From Deltaproteobacteria bacterium (GTDB lineage Bacteria; Desulfobacterota; Desulfobacteria; Desulfobacterales; SG8-13): a stretch of 11,352 nucleotides of DNA. Below are positions 6,299 through 11,352 of the stretch, piece after piece. A program made the position numbers and the translations under genes. Each line of letters starts with the position of its first letter. The first letter of the stretch is position 1. The DNA lies in the NCBI GenBank assembly GCA_030670715.1, contig DAOVBC010000041.1:1-11352 (forward strand). Direction: 5' to 3'. Under the pieces are notes generated by a model that was not told where the DNA came from, made no database searches, and saw only the letters and a list, made by a program, of their open reading frames with translations.

Positions 6299-7207
6299 CT
6301 ACTCTTTCGCCGCCATCACCGCATGCCCGCCGAACTCCCTGCGCAGCGCGGCGAGGACCCGATCGGTAAAGGGGTCCTTTTGCCGGCTGCGAAATCTTCG
6401 CATTAACGACAGCGCGATGACCTCGGCCGGTACGGCAGTTTCAACGGCCTGTAAAATTGTCCAGCGTCCCTCCCCGGAATCCTCAACGTAACCGCTGAGA
6501 TCTGAGAGCCGGTTTTCTTTGCGAAAGGCGTCTTCAGCCAGTTCCAGCAGCCATGAGCGGATAACGCTTCCCTGGTTCCAGAGGTGAGAGATGTCGGCGT
6601 AGTTAAAGTCGTCTGCGTATTGAGAGGCTTCCAGAATTTCAAATCCTTCGCCATAGGCCTGCATCATGGCATATTCGATGCCGTTGTGAACCATCTTCAC
6701 AAAATGTCCCGCACCGGTTTTACCGCAGAAAAGATAGCCGTCTTCCGGTGCCAGGGTTTTAAAAATCGGTTCAATCTTTTTAAAGGTGTCTTTATCCCCA
6801 CCAATCATGGTGCAATACCCGATTTTCAGTCCCCAGATACCGCCGCTGACGCCGGCATCCAGGTAGCGGATACCGCTGCTGGCGAGAATCTCTTCCCTGC
6901 GGATGTCATCCTTGTAATAGGTGTTGCCGCCGTCGATAATGATATCACCGGCTGAAAGCAAATTCATCAGCCGGGTAATATGGTCATCGACGATCTGCCC
7001 GGCCGGCAGCATCAACCAGACGATGCGCGGAGGTGCCAGATTTTCGACAACCTCCTCAAGGCTGTAAGCGCCCACAGCGCCTTCCTTCACCAGCCGGTCC
7101 GTTTTATCAGGTGTGCGATTGTAAGCAACGACCTGATGTTTGCCTTTCAGCAATCGCTTTGCCATGTTCATACCCATGCGCCCCAGGCCGATCATCGCAA
7201 GTTTCAT
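6299..7207 (-). CDS. gnd: 6-phosphogluconate dehydrogenase, decarboxylating, short (GndA/YqeC) type
   Basis: Oxidative decarboxylation of 6-phosphogluconate to ribulose-5-phosphate. The 302 residues place it in the short GndA/YqeC form, not the 470-residue form typical of enterobacteria. Residues 1-35 are a Rossmann fold with GLGRMGMNMA (7-16) and AYNRTPDK (28-35) at the second strand. IIIDGGNTYYKDD, LDAGVSGGIWGL (the SGG substrate loop) and the catalytic segment GAGHFVKMVHNGIEYAMMQ (Lys-His-Asn) follow. YVEDSGEGRW and the C-terminal REFGGHA are typical of this subgroup. Most of this subgroup is described as NAD-linked, but the Asn30-Arg31-Thr32 motif is the kind that binds the NADP 2'-phosphate. 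Start ATG 7205-7207 has a strong AAGGAGG seven bases upstream. It is the first gene of the cluster, with a 255-bp regulatory gap before it. Confidence 0.95.
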   Translation of the reverse strand: MKLAMIGLGRMGMNMAKRLLKGKHQVVAYNRTPDKTDRLVKEGAVGAYSLEEVVENLAPPRIVWLMLPAGQIVDDHITRLMNLLSAGDIIIDGGNTYYKDDIRREEILASSGIRYLDAGVSGGIWGLKIGYCTMIGGDKDTFKKIEPIFKTLAPEDGYLFCGKTGAGHFVKMVHNGIEYAMMQAYGEGFEILEASQYADDFNYADISHLWNQGSVIRSWLLELAEDAFRKENRLSDLSGYVEDSGEGRWTILQAVETAVPAEVIALSLMRRFRSRQKDPFTDRVLAALRREFGGHAVMAAKE

Positions 7208-7267
7208 CCGCGGTCCTCCTTTTTAATTTTTTCTGTCACCCACCAATCGTGTGAGAAATCCGCTTAG

Positions 7268-7293
7268 CCCGGATATTTAATGAGATATACGGG
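7268..7293. promoter_or_regulatory. Inverted repeat upstream of gnd, candidate operator
   Basis: CCCGGATAT (7268-7276) and ATATACGGG (7285-7293) are inverse with one mismatch and an 8-base centre. The site is 60-86 bases upstream of the gnd ATG, where a repressor could act near the transcription start, or it may be an RNA hairpin in the leader. No regulator gene of the sugar type (HexR, RpiR, LacI) is in the window. Confidence 0.35.
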
Positions 7294-7416
7294 TTTAAAT
7301 AGTAACGCTATATTTCAAAGTCTGTGCCAAGAATCAGGATTCGGATAACTATCTGATAATTTTGATAAATATGACTGACACGGGCTGGAGCGGCATAACA
7401 ATTTTTTGTTCTCACC

Positions 7417-7445
7417 AAATTTTTGTTGCGTGATAACAAAAATTT
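7417..7445. terminator. AT-rich perfect 11-bp inverted repeat after the helicase gene
   Basis: AAATTTTTGTT (7417-7427) and AACAAAAATTT (7435-7445) form a perfect 11-bp stem with a 7-base loop, starting 18 bp past the helicase stop. A smaller AACAA/TTGTT inverted repeat sits just beyond (7397-7410). Position suggests an end-of-transcript structure, but the stem has a single G-C pair and is a weak intrinsic terminator at best. An operator or a DNA cruciform site is the alternative. Confidence 0.35.
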
Positions 7446-7462
7446 AGTCGGAAACGCTTGTT

Positions 7463-8821
7463 TCACAGACTGTAAATTTTTCTCCGGGCTCTTGCTGCCT
7501 TCATCAGCGGTTCCACATGAACATCCACGTAATCAAAAACCCGTGCTCTCTCTTTCCCGGGGGCGGGTCGAAGAATTCTTCCCAGATATTGAATCACACG
7601 GCCACTGAAACGAACCGGGGTTGTCAGAAACAGTGTCGAGAGGTCCCGGTAATCAAATCCTTCACCGATGAGCTGGCCGGTGGCGATCAGCACTTTGACC
7701 AGACCCGCCTGCATACGATTCTTGACTTCCTGTCGCTGATTGATACTCAAGTCCCCTGTCAGTATTTCCGAGGGCAAACGGTGTTTATATTTTAAAATCA
7801 CACGCAGAGATTCACAGTGTTTTTTTCGATCCGACAGAACAAGGCAAATACCCGGATAATGGCGGGATTCATTGGCAACATCCTGGACGATGAGCCGGTT
7901 CCTGGCGTCGTTGGCCGTTAGCTCGGAGAGCATTTTACTGTATTCGTTGACCGGGTCGTAGTATGGTTTAAAGTCGGTTTTGCGAAAAATAATTTCAGCA
8001 GCAAGAACATTGCCGGTTTTAATCAAATGACGCTTGTCCACCTGGTGGTGGACATCTCCAAGGTGACAGAAAATCAGCTGGGACAGGTTATCCCTGCGCC
8101 AGGGGGTTGCGGAAAGACCCAGCATGTATCTGGAATCAAATTCGGTGACCGCCTCTGTAAATGTGCGGCTCGGTGCCCTGTGGCATTCGTCGACCACCAG
8201 GTGACCGATTTTCAATGCGACTTCATCCGCACATTTATACAGAGACTGCACCAGGGCCACTGTAATTCTGTCTCCGACTGATTTTTTCCCTCCCCCGATA
8301 AAGCCGATTTCGTCATGCGAAATATTCATAAACGTTCCGATCCGTTCGACCCACTGATGTGCCAGGTCCCTGGTGTGCACCACGATCAGTGCCGGCTGCC
8401 GTCGTTGTGCCAGTATATACAATGCCATAACCGTTTTTCCGGAACCGGTGGGAGAAGTCAGCGTACCGAACTCTTTGTTCATCATTCGGCTGACTGCCTG
8501 TTGCTGAAAGGGCCGGAGGGTACCGTTAAATGAGAATTTTACCGGCGAAAGGCTTCGTCGGCGGTCATCGATCGTATATTCTACCCCGTGTGTCCGGCAC
8601 AGGTCAATCAGGTGCCGGATATACCCGCGCGGTATTAGCAGGCCGCCACCGCGGATTTTGTCATAAAACCGCAGTTCCTTCGCAACGCCGCGATTCCAGC
8701 GGCCCATCCGGGCATTTTCAATATATTTTGGATTGGGGAATTTGAGTCGTTCGATCAGTTCATTACGCAGCTTCGGTGAAATACCGGTAAGACGGAGATT
8801 GTTTTTGATGGTAATATTCAC
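7463..8821 (-). CDS. SF2 DEAD/DEAH-box helicase, XPB/Res-subunit type, GTG start
   Basis: A 452-residue stand-alone ATP-dependent nucleic-acid helicase/translocase. An N-terminal part of about 95 residues is followed by a Q-like motif LRPFQQQAV (102-110), Walker A SPTGSGKT (123-130), motif Ia VVHTRDLAHQW, motif II DECH (211-214) in HLVVDECHRAPS, and motif III LGLSATPWRRD (235-244). The second RecA lobe has VLSDRKKHC, TGQLIGEGFDYRDL (motif V region) and QYLGRILRP (411-419, motif VI). The core resembles the XPB/RAD25 and type III restriction Res-subunit helicases, but no methylase, specificity or nuclease domain is present or adjacent. The start is GTG (8819-8821). It follows AAGGGAAG, and an in-frame TGA at 8834-8836 excludes earlier starts. 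It is transcribed toward gnd across 255 bp and diverges from the histidine kinase. A repair or recombination role is inference. Confidence 0.9.
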   Translation of the reverse strand: MNITIKNNLRLTGISPKLRNELIERLKFPNPKYIENARMGRWNRGVAKELRFYDKIRGGGLLIPRGYIRHLIDLCRTHGVEYTIDDRRRSLSPVKFSFNGTLRPFQQQAVSRMMNKEFGTLTSPTGSGKTVMALYILAQRRQPALIVVHTRDLAHQWVERIGTFMNISHDEIGFIGGGKKSVGDRITVALVQSLYKCADEVALKIGHLVVDECHRAPSRTFTEAVTEFDSRYMLGLSATPWRRDNLSQLIFCHLGDVHHQVDKRHLIKTGNVLAAEIIFRKTDFKPYYDPVNEYSKMLSELTANDARNRLIVQDVANESRHYPGICLVLSDRKKHCESLRVILKYKHRLPSEILTGDLSINQRQEVKNRMQAGLVKVLIATGQLIGEGFDYRDLSTLFLTTPVRFSGRVIQYLGRILRPAPGKERARVFDYVDVHVEPLMKAARARRKIYSL

Positions 8822-8980
8822 CGTTGCTTCCCTTCAACGTCTGATTAGCATTTTTCACCGATTCACACTAAACTGGAATGGAATAAATTGCAACTGCGCT
8901 GCGGTTGTGATACCGAGGTTCAAGCAGTCACGGAATTCACACCAGCCGCGAAGTGTGTTGCATAAGCCCGGAGGGTTACC
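8822..8980. promoter_or_regulatory. Divergent promoter region between helicase and histidine kinase
   Basis: This 159-bp gap must serve both directions. For the helicase (minus), TTGCAA (8888-8893), a 17-base spacer and TAGTGT (minus strand, 8865-8870) form a weak sigma70-like pair 45 bases before the GTG. The 17-bp near-palindrome CAACTGC-GCT-GCGGTTG (8891-8907, one mismatch) overlaps that -35 and could be a shared operator. No good -10 is seen for the kinase. Its ribosome site GGAGG lies six bases before the ATG at 8981. Confidence 0.3.
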
Positions 8981-9820
8981 ATGACAGAGAAACCAACTTA
9001 TGAAGATCTAGAAAAAGAAGTCAGGGTCTTGCGAGATAGTGTCAAACGGATAAAATTTCTGCGCGACCAACTCATTCGATCCGAACGCCTGGCTGCGACG
9101 GGTCAGCTGGCGGCTTCGGTTGCCCATGAAATAAATTCACCTTTACAGGGGGTGATCGGCTTAATCGACGTTATGAAAAAAACACACAGCGACGATGAAA
9201 AACTGTTAAAAAACCTGGCCCTGCTGGAAGGCGCCTTTGACAGCATCCGCAAAACCGTAAAAAGCCTTCTCGACTTAAATCGGCCCGGCAGGCAGATCCG
9301 GCAGGCGGTTGATGTCAACAGGGTCATTGAAAACACGCTGGCCCTGGTCCGCAGTACCTTGAAAAAAAACAAAGTGTTTACCAATTTGGAGCTTTCTCCC
9401 CAACTGCCTGGAATAATTGCCACACCCCAGCAGATCAGCCAGGTGGTCATGAATCTGGTAAACAATACCCTGGAAGCCATCAATGGAACCAGCAAGAATG
9501 ACGAACTGGAGATTTCCGATATAAAGGGTGGGGAGATTACATTCAGAACCTATCAACAAGACAATCGGGTAGTGATTGAAGTGGCTGATACCGGCCCCGG
9601 GATTTCAGAAGAAGATTTGCAGCACATTTTTGATCCGTTTTTCACCAGCAAGAAAAAAATGGGGATGGGGGTTGGCCTGTCCATATGTCACGGTATTATC
9701 GAACAAAACAGGGGCACCATTGTGGCGAACAATTCTCCGGACGGTGGTGCTGTTTTTACGATTGAACTGCCGGTACCAGAGCAGTCGAAAGTACCTAAAA
9801 TCGTAAATGAACTAGACTGA
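8981..9820 (+). CDS. Soluble NtrB-like sensor histidine kinase without a recognisable input domain
   Basis: A 279-residue cytoplasmic kinase. The first about 38 residues (PTYEDLEKEVRVLRDSVKRI and onwards) form a coiled coil leading into a HisKA domain with phospho-acceptor His49 in ASVAHEINSPLQG. The HATPase domain has the N box (MNLVNNTLEAI, about 157-167), G1 box DTGPGIS (203-209), F box DPFFTSKK and G2 box GMGVGLSI (228-235), and ends with VFTIELPVP. No membrane segment, PAS, GAF or receiver domain is found, so the signal must come through the coiled coil or a partner. The HEINSPLQGV box and KKKMGMGVGL pattern fit the NtrB/ZraS-type branch (HisKA plus HATPase). No response regulator is adjacent, so it is an orphan within this window. 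GGAGG is six bases before the ATG. The 3' end overlaps the convergent small gene by 9 bp. Confidence 0.93.
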   Translation: MTEKPTYEDLEKEVRVLRDSVKRIKFLRDQLIRSERLAATGQLAASVAHEINSPLQGVIGLIDVMKKTHSDDEKLLKNLALLEGAFDSIRKTVKSLLDLNRPGRQIRQAVDVNRVIENTLALVRSTLKKNKVFTNLELSPQLPGIIATPQQISQVVMNLVNNTLEAINGTSKNDELEISDIKGGEITFRTYQQDNRVVIEVADTGPGISEEDLQHIFDPFFTSKKKMGMGVGLSICHGIIEQNRGTIVANNSPDGGAVFTIELPVPEQSKVPKIVNELD

Positions 9821-10075
9821 CATTTTATCTTCTTTTAGTAAGGCTCTGGCCAGCTCAATGTCGTACGCCTGCCCGGGGTCAACGGCATTCCCCTGATACA
9901 TTTCCGCAGCCTTTTTGATAGCACCGTAGGGAACCCATTCGTGCTCTTTCCATAGATCCGGTTCTTCAGAGTTCCACATGCGAAAGCAGATTTCGCCGCC
10001 GGATTCGTGAACATACATCCTGTAATTTTTATTCAACGGATTCGGATAATAGTAAAGACCTCTTTCATCTTTCAT
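9812..10075 (-). CDS. Small aromatic-rich protein of unknown function (87 aa)
   Basis: No function recognised. The product begins MKDERGLYYYPNPLNKNYRM and has a compact pattern of aromatic and charged residues. These include YYYP, a beta-like stretch RMYVHESGGEICFRMW, then DLWKEHEWVPYGAI and a helical C-terminal half ending AYDIELARALLKED. There is no signal peptide, membrane segment or Cys pair. The composition looks like a real folded protein, and I have an impression of similar small proteins in sulfate reducers, which I cannot verify here. The ATG at 10073-10075 has only AAGGA nine bases upstream. It overlaps the stop of a 14-codon ORF as ATGA, so it is probably translationally coupled. 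Its end overlaps the histidine kinase by 9 bp, tail to tail. That leaves no room for a terminator between them. Confidence 0.7.
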   Translation of the reverse strand: MKDERGLYYYPNPLNKNYRMYVHESGGEICFRMWNSEEPDLWKEHEWVPYGAIKKAAEMYQGNAVDPGQAYDIELARALLKEDKMSV

Positions 10076-10116
10076 TCGAATGATTCCTTTTCATGGCTGT
10101 TTTGACTGATCTTCAT
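10072..10116 (-). CDS. 14-codon upstream ORF (leader peptide candidate) coupled to the small gene
   Basis: ATG at 10114-10116 opens a frame encoding MKISQNSHEKESFE and ending in TGA at 10072-10074, which overlaps the ATG of the next gene in the sequence ATGA. Its ribosome site GGAGG (10124-10128) sits seven bases upstream and is far better than that of the downstream gene. The peptide has no run of one amino acid that would suggest classic attenuation. It may serve to load ribosomes onto the downstream gene. Alternatively the two frames could be parts of one protein joined by a frameshift or split by a sequence error. Confidence 0.45.
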   Translation of the reverse strand: MKISQNSHEKESFE

Positions 10117-10135
10117 TATATATCCTCCATCTCTG

Positions 10136-10150
10136 TCTCCGGCCAGGAGA
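10136..10150. repeat. Short hairpin TCTCC-GGCCA-GGAGA
   Basis: A perfect 5-bp stem with a 5-base loop, just upstream of the GGAGG of the minus-strand mini-ORF. It could influence access to that ribosome site, or be chance. Confidence 0.25.
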
Positions 10151-10187
10151 ATAAATAATAAAAACGGGTTCGCCACTACAGAAAGGC

Positions 10188-10215
10188 TTGAATTAATAAT
10201 AGAAAAACATATATT
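10188..10215 (+). promoter_or_regulatory. Candidate sigma70 promoter for the patatin-like gene
   Basis: TTGAAT (10188-10193), a 16-base AT-rich spacer and TATATT (10210-10215) match 4 of 6 and 5 of 6 consensus positions. Transcription would start near 10222, about 75 bases before the ATG at 10297. Confidence 0.45.
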
Positions 10216-10233
10216 TTGCAACGAATTTACCGT

Positions 10234-10253
10234 ATCCTGATCACCGCCAGGAT
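10234..10253. promoter_or_regulatory. Inverted repeat in the patatin-like gene leader
   Basis: ATCCTG (10234-10239) and CAGGAT (10248-10253) form an exact inverted repeat with an 8-base centre, just downstream of the predicted start of transcription. It could be an operator or a leader hairpin. The rest of the 10117-10296 gap holds only the promoter, the short hairpin and AT-rich sequence. Confidence 0.3.
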
Positions 10254-10296
10254 TAACTGAAATTTAAGTCTCTTATTTACCAGAGGTGGTTTCCCT

Positions 10297-11352
10297 ATGC
10301 TTAACTACGCTGAAAATATTACGATTCTTGCAGGTCAAAAAGCGTATATCAAAGTCAGAGAAAAAGGGCTGCATCCGAAGATGGTGAAGATCATCCTGGG
10401 TGCAGCCGGCGGCCCGAAATGGCTGGTGCTTAATTTCCTGGACCGCATTTTGTTTTCCTCCTGGTTTGGTGACCGAAAGGAACCGCTTTATTTGCTGGGA
10501 TCCTCGATAGGGGCCTGGCGATTCGCAGCCGTTTGTCAAAAAGATCCGCTGGAAGCCATCGACCAACTTCAGTACGCATACCTCCATCAGTATTACAACC
10601 ACAAACCGTCCCGGGAAGAAATCACCCGTGAGAGTCTGCGGATAATGAACGAATTTCTTTCTGATAGGGGAATCAAAGAAATATTAAACCATCCTTATTT
10701 TTGCCTCAATATTATGGCGGTCCGCTCAACCTGGTTGACCGCCAGTGAACATCGTCTGCTGCTGGCGCCCGGACTGATCGGAGCATTTTCCCTCAATGCC
10801 GTAAACAGGTCGTGGCTTCGGTTTTTTTTCAGCAGGGCCCTGTTTTTCGACTCACGAAACCGGCCACCGTTTTCTTTCCGGGACAGTTTTCCGATCCAAA
10901 AAATACAACTCAATTCCCATAATTTCCGTCAGGCCCTGCTGGCTTCAGGTTCCATCCCGCTGGTCATGTCAGGTGTTAAAAACATCCATGGTGCGAAAAA
11001 TGGCACTTACAGGGATGGTGGAGCAATCGATTATCACATGAACATCCCGATGGAGGATATGGAGGACGGTATTGTATTGTTTCCTCACTACATGGATCGG
11101 ATCATTCCCGGGTGGCTGGACAAGAAACTCTACTGGCGAAAGCCCTCTCTGTCGGATCTGGAAAATGTCGTTCTGGTTGCACCATCTCAAAAATTTGTAC
11201 AACGCCTGCCCCGCCAAAAGATTCCGGACCGAAACGACTTTTTTCATTACGCCGGAAGAGATAAAGACCGCATCGCTGCATGGGAAACGGTTATTGAAGA
11301 AAGCAAGCGTTTCGGTGAGGCTTTTATCGATCTGGTTGAAAGCGGCAGGATA
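10297..11352 (+). CDS. Patatin-like phospholipase family protein, C-terminus beyond the window
   Basis: The plus frame from ATG 10297-10299 is open for 352 codons to the right edge. It shows the patatin layout. An oxyanion-type glycine loop ILGAAGGPKWLVL (33-45) comes first. The nucleophile elbow LLGSSIGAWRFAA (66-78) has catalytic Ser70 in GxSxG. The Asp of the Ser-Asp dyad is in YRDGGAIDYH (Asp240). Patatins hydrolyse acyl esters of phospholipids or other lipids. This subgroup, with GAAGGPKW and GSSIGAWR, is found as a stand-alone gene in many Gram-negative bacteria, with unknown physiological substrate. No signal peptide is visible, so it is probably cytoplasmic or membrane-associated. A hydrophobic patch at 153-184 might aid membrane contact. 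GGTGG lies about seven bases before the ATG. At least 352 residues are present and only a short tail is probably missing. Confidence 0.88.
   Translation, partial: MLNYAENITILAGQKAYIKVREKGLHPKMVKIILGAAGGPKWLVLNFLDRILFSSWFGDRKEPLYLLGSSIGAWRFAAVCQKDPLEAIDQLQYAYLHQYYNHKPSREEITRESLRIMNEFLSDRGIKEILNHPYFCLNIMAVRSTWLTASEHRLLLAPGLIGAFSLNAVNRSWLRFFFSRALFFDSRNRPPFSFRDSFPIQKIQLNSHNFRQALLASGSIPLVMSGVKNIHGAKNGTYRDGGAIDYHMNIPMEDMEDGIVLFPHYMDRIIPGWLDKKLYWRKPSLSDLENVVLVAPSQKFVQRLPRQKIPDRNDFFHYAGRDKDRIAAWETVIEESKRFGEAFIDLVESGRI

Larger units (their letters stand above)
7208..7462 (-). promoter_or_regulatory. Leader/promoter region of the gnd-zwf-pgl-glk-tal cluster
   Basis: A gene-free 255 bp between the helicase stop and the gnd start, AT-rich and the likely site of the operon promoter. 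I see no convincing sigma70 -35/-10 pair. TATTTA- and TACTAT-like hexamers near 7294-7304 could be a -10 just before the inverted repeat at 7268-7293, but no proper -35 fits. Two inverted repeats are listed separately. A GATAACTATC palindrome also lies near 7345-7354. Confidence 0.4.

Noticed and set aside
7314..7329. Sigma54-like sequence upstream of gnd (TGGCAC, five bases, TTGAA on the minus strand)
   Set aside because: The -24 half is perfect, but the nearly invariant GC of the -12 element reads GA, and no sigma54 activator gene is in the window. Kept only as a curiosity.
10273..10602. Minus-strand ORFs (also at 10695-10913 and 10969-11247) opposite the patatin-like gene
   Set aside because: The plus-strand frame is continuous for 352 codons with the GSSIG and DGG motifs, so these are antisense shadows.

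Overview
The window looks like chromosomal DNA of a Gram-negative bacterium, most likely a sulfate-reducer-type Desulfobacterota (former Deltaproteobacteria). That placement is inference. It rests on the overall gene style, a soluble histidine kinase whose N-terminus starts MTEKPTYEDLEKEV (a lead-in I associate with Desulfobacterales sensor proteins), and palindromic intergenic repeats of a kind I associate with such genomes. No rRNA, tRNA, CRISPR array or transposase was seen.

Region 1 (1-7207, all minus strand) is one co-directional sugar-catabolism cluster. In transcription order it reads gnd (6-phosphogluconate dehydrogenase), zwf (glucose-6-phosphate dehydrogenase), pgl (6-phosphogluconolactonase), a repeat element, glk (glucokinase), tal (transaldolase), a second copy of the repeat, a HAD-family phosphatase/phosphomutase-like gene, and a GH63-type glucosidase that runs off the left edge. 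Together they could release glucose from a glucoside, phosphorylate it, oxidise it to ribulose-5-phosphate with reduced cofactor and CO2, and return carbon through the non-oxidative branch. Transketolase, the pentose-phosphate isomerase and epimerase, and glucose-6-phosphate isomerase are not in the window. The two ~81-bp repeat copies (94% identical) lie in the same orientation directly after pgl and after tal. In tal the repeat enters the gene and supplies the last eight residues and the stop codon.

Region 2 (7208-8821, minus) holds a 255-bp regulatory gap with two inverted repeats, then a stand-alone SF2 DEAD/DEAH-type helicase starting at GTG. Its upstream gap (8822-8980) is shared with the divergent histidine kinase and carries a 17-bp near-palindrome.

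Region 3 (8981-11352) holds a soluble histidine kinase with no recognisable sensor domain and no adjacent response regulator. Overlapping its 3' end by 9 bp, tail to tail, is a small aromatic-rich protein gene of unknown function. That gene is preceded by a 14-codon ORF with an excellent ribosome binding site, joined to it by an ATGA stop/start overlap. A patatin-like phospholipase follows on the plus strand and runs off the right edge.

No clearly new multi-gene system is present. The most original signals are the repeat-derived tal C-terminus, the bistable repeat element inside the pentose-phosphate operon, the coupled mini-ORF before the small unknown gene, and an NADP-like motif in a short, usually NAD-type 6-phosphogluconate dehydrogenase.
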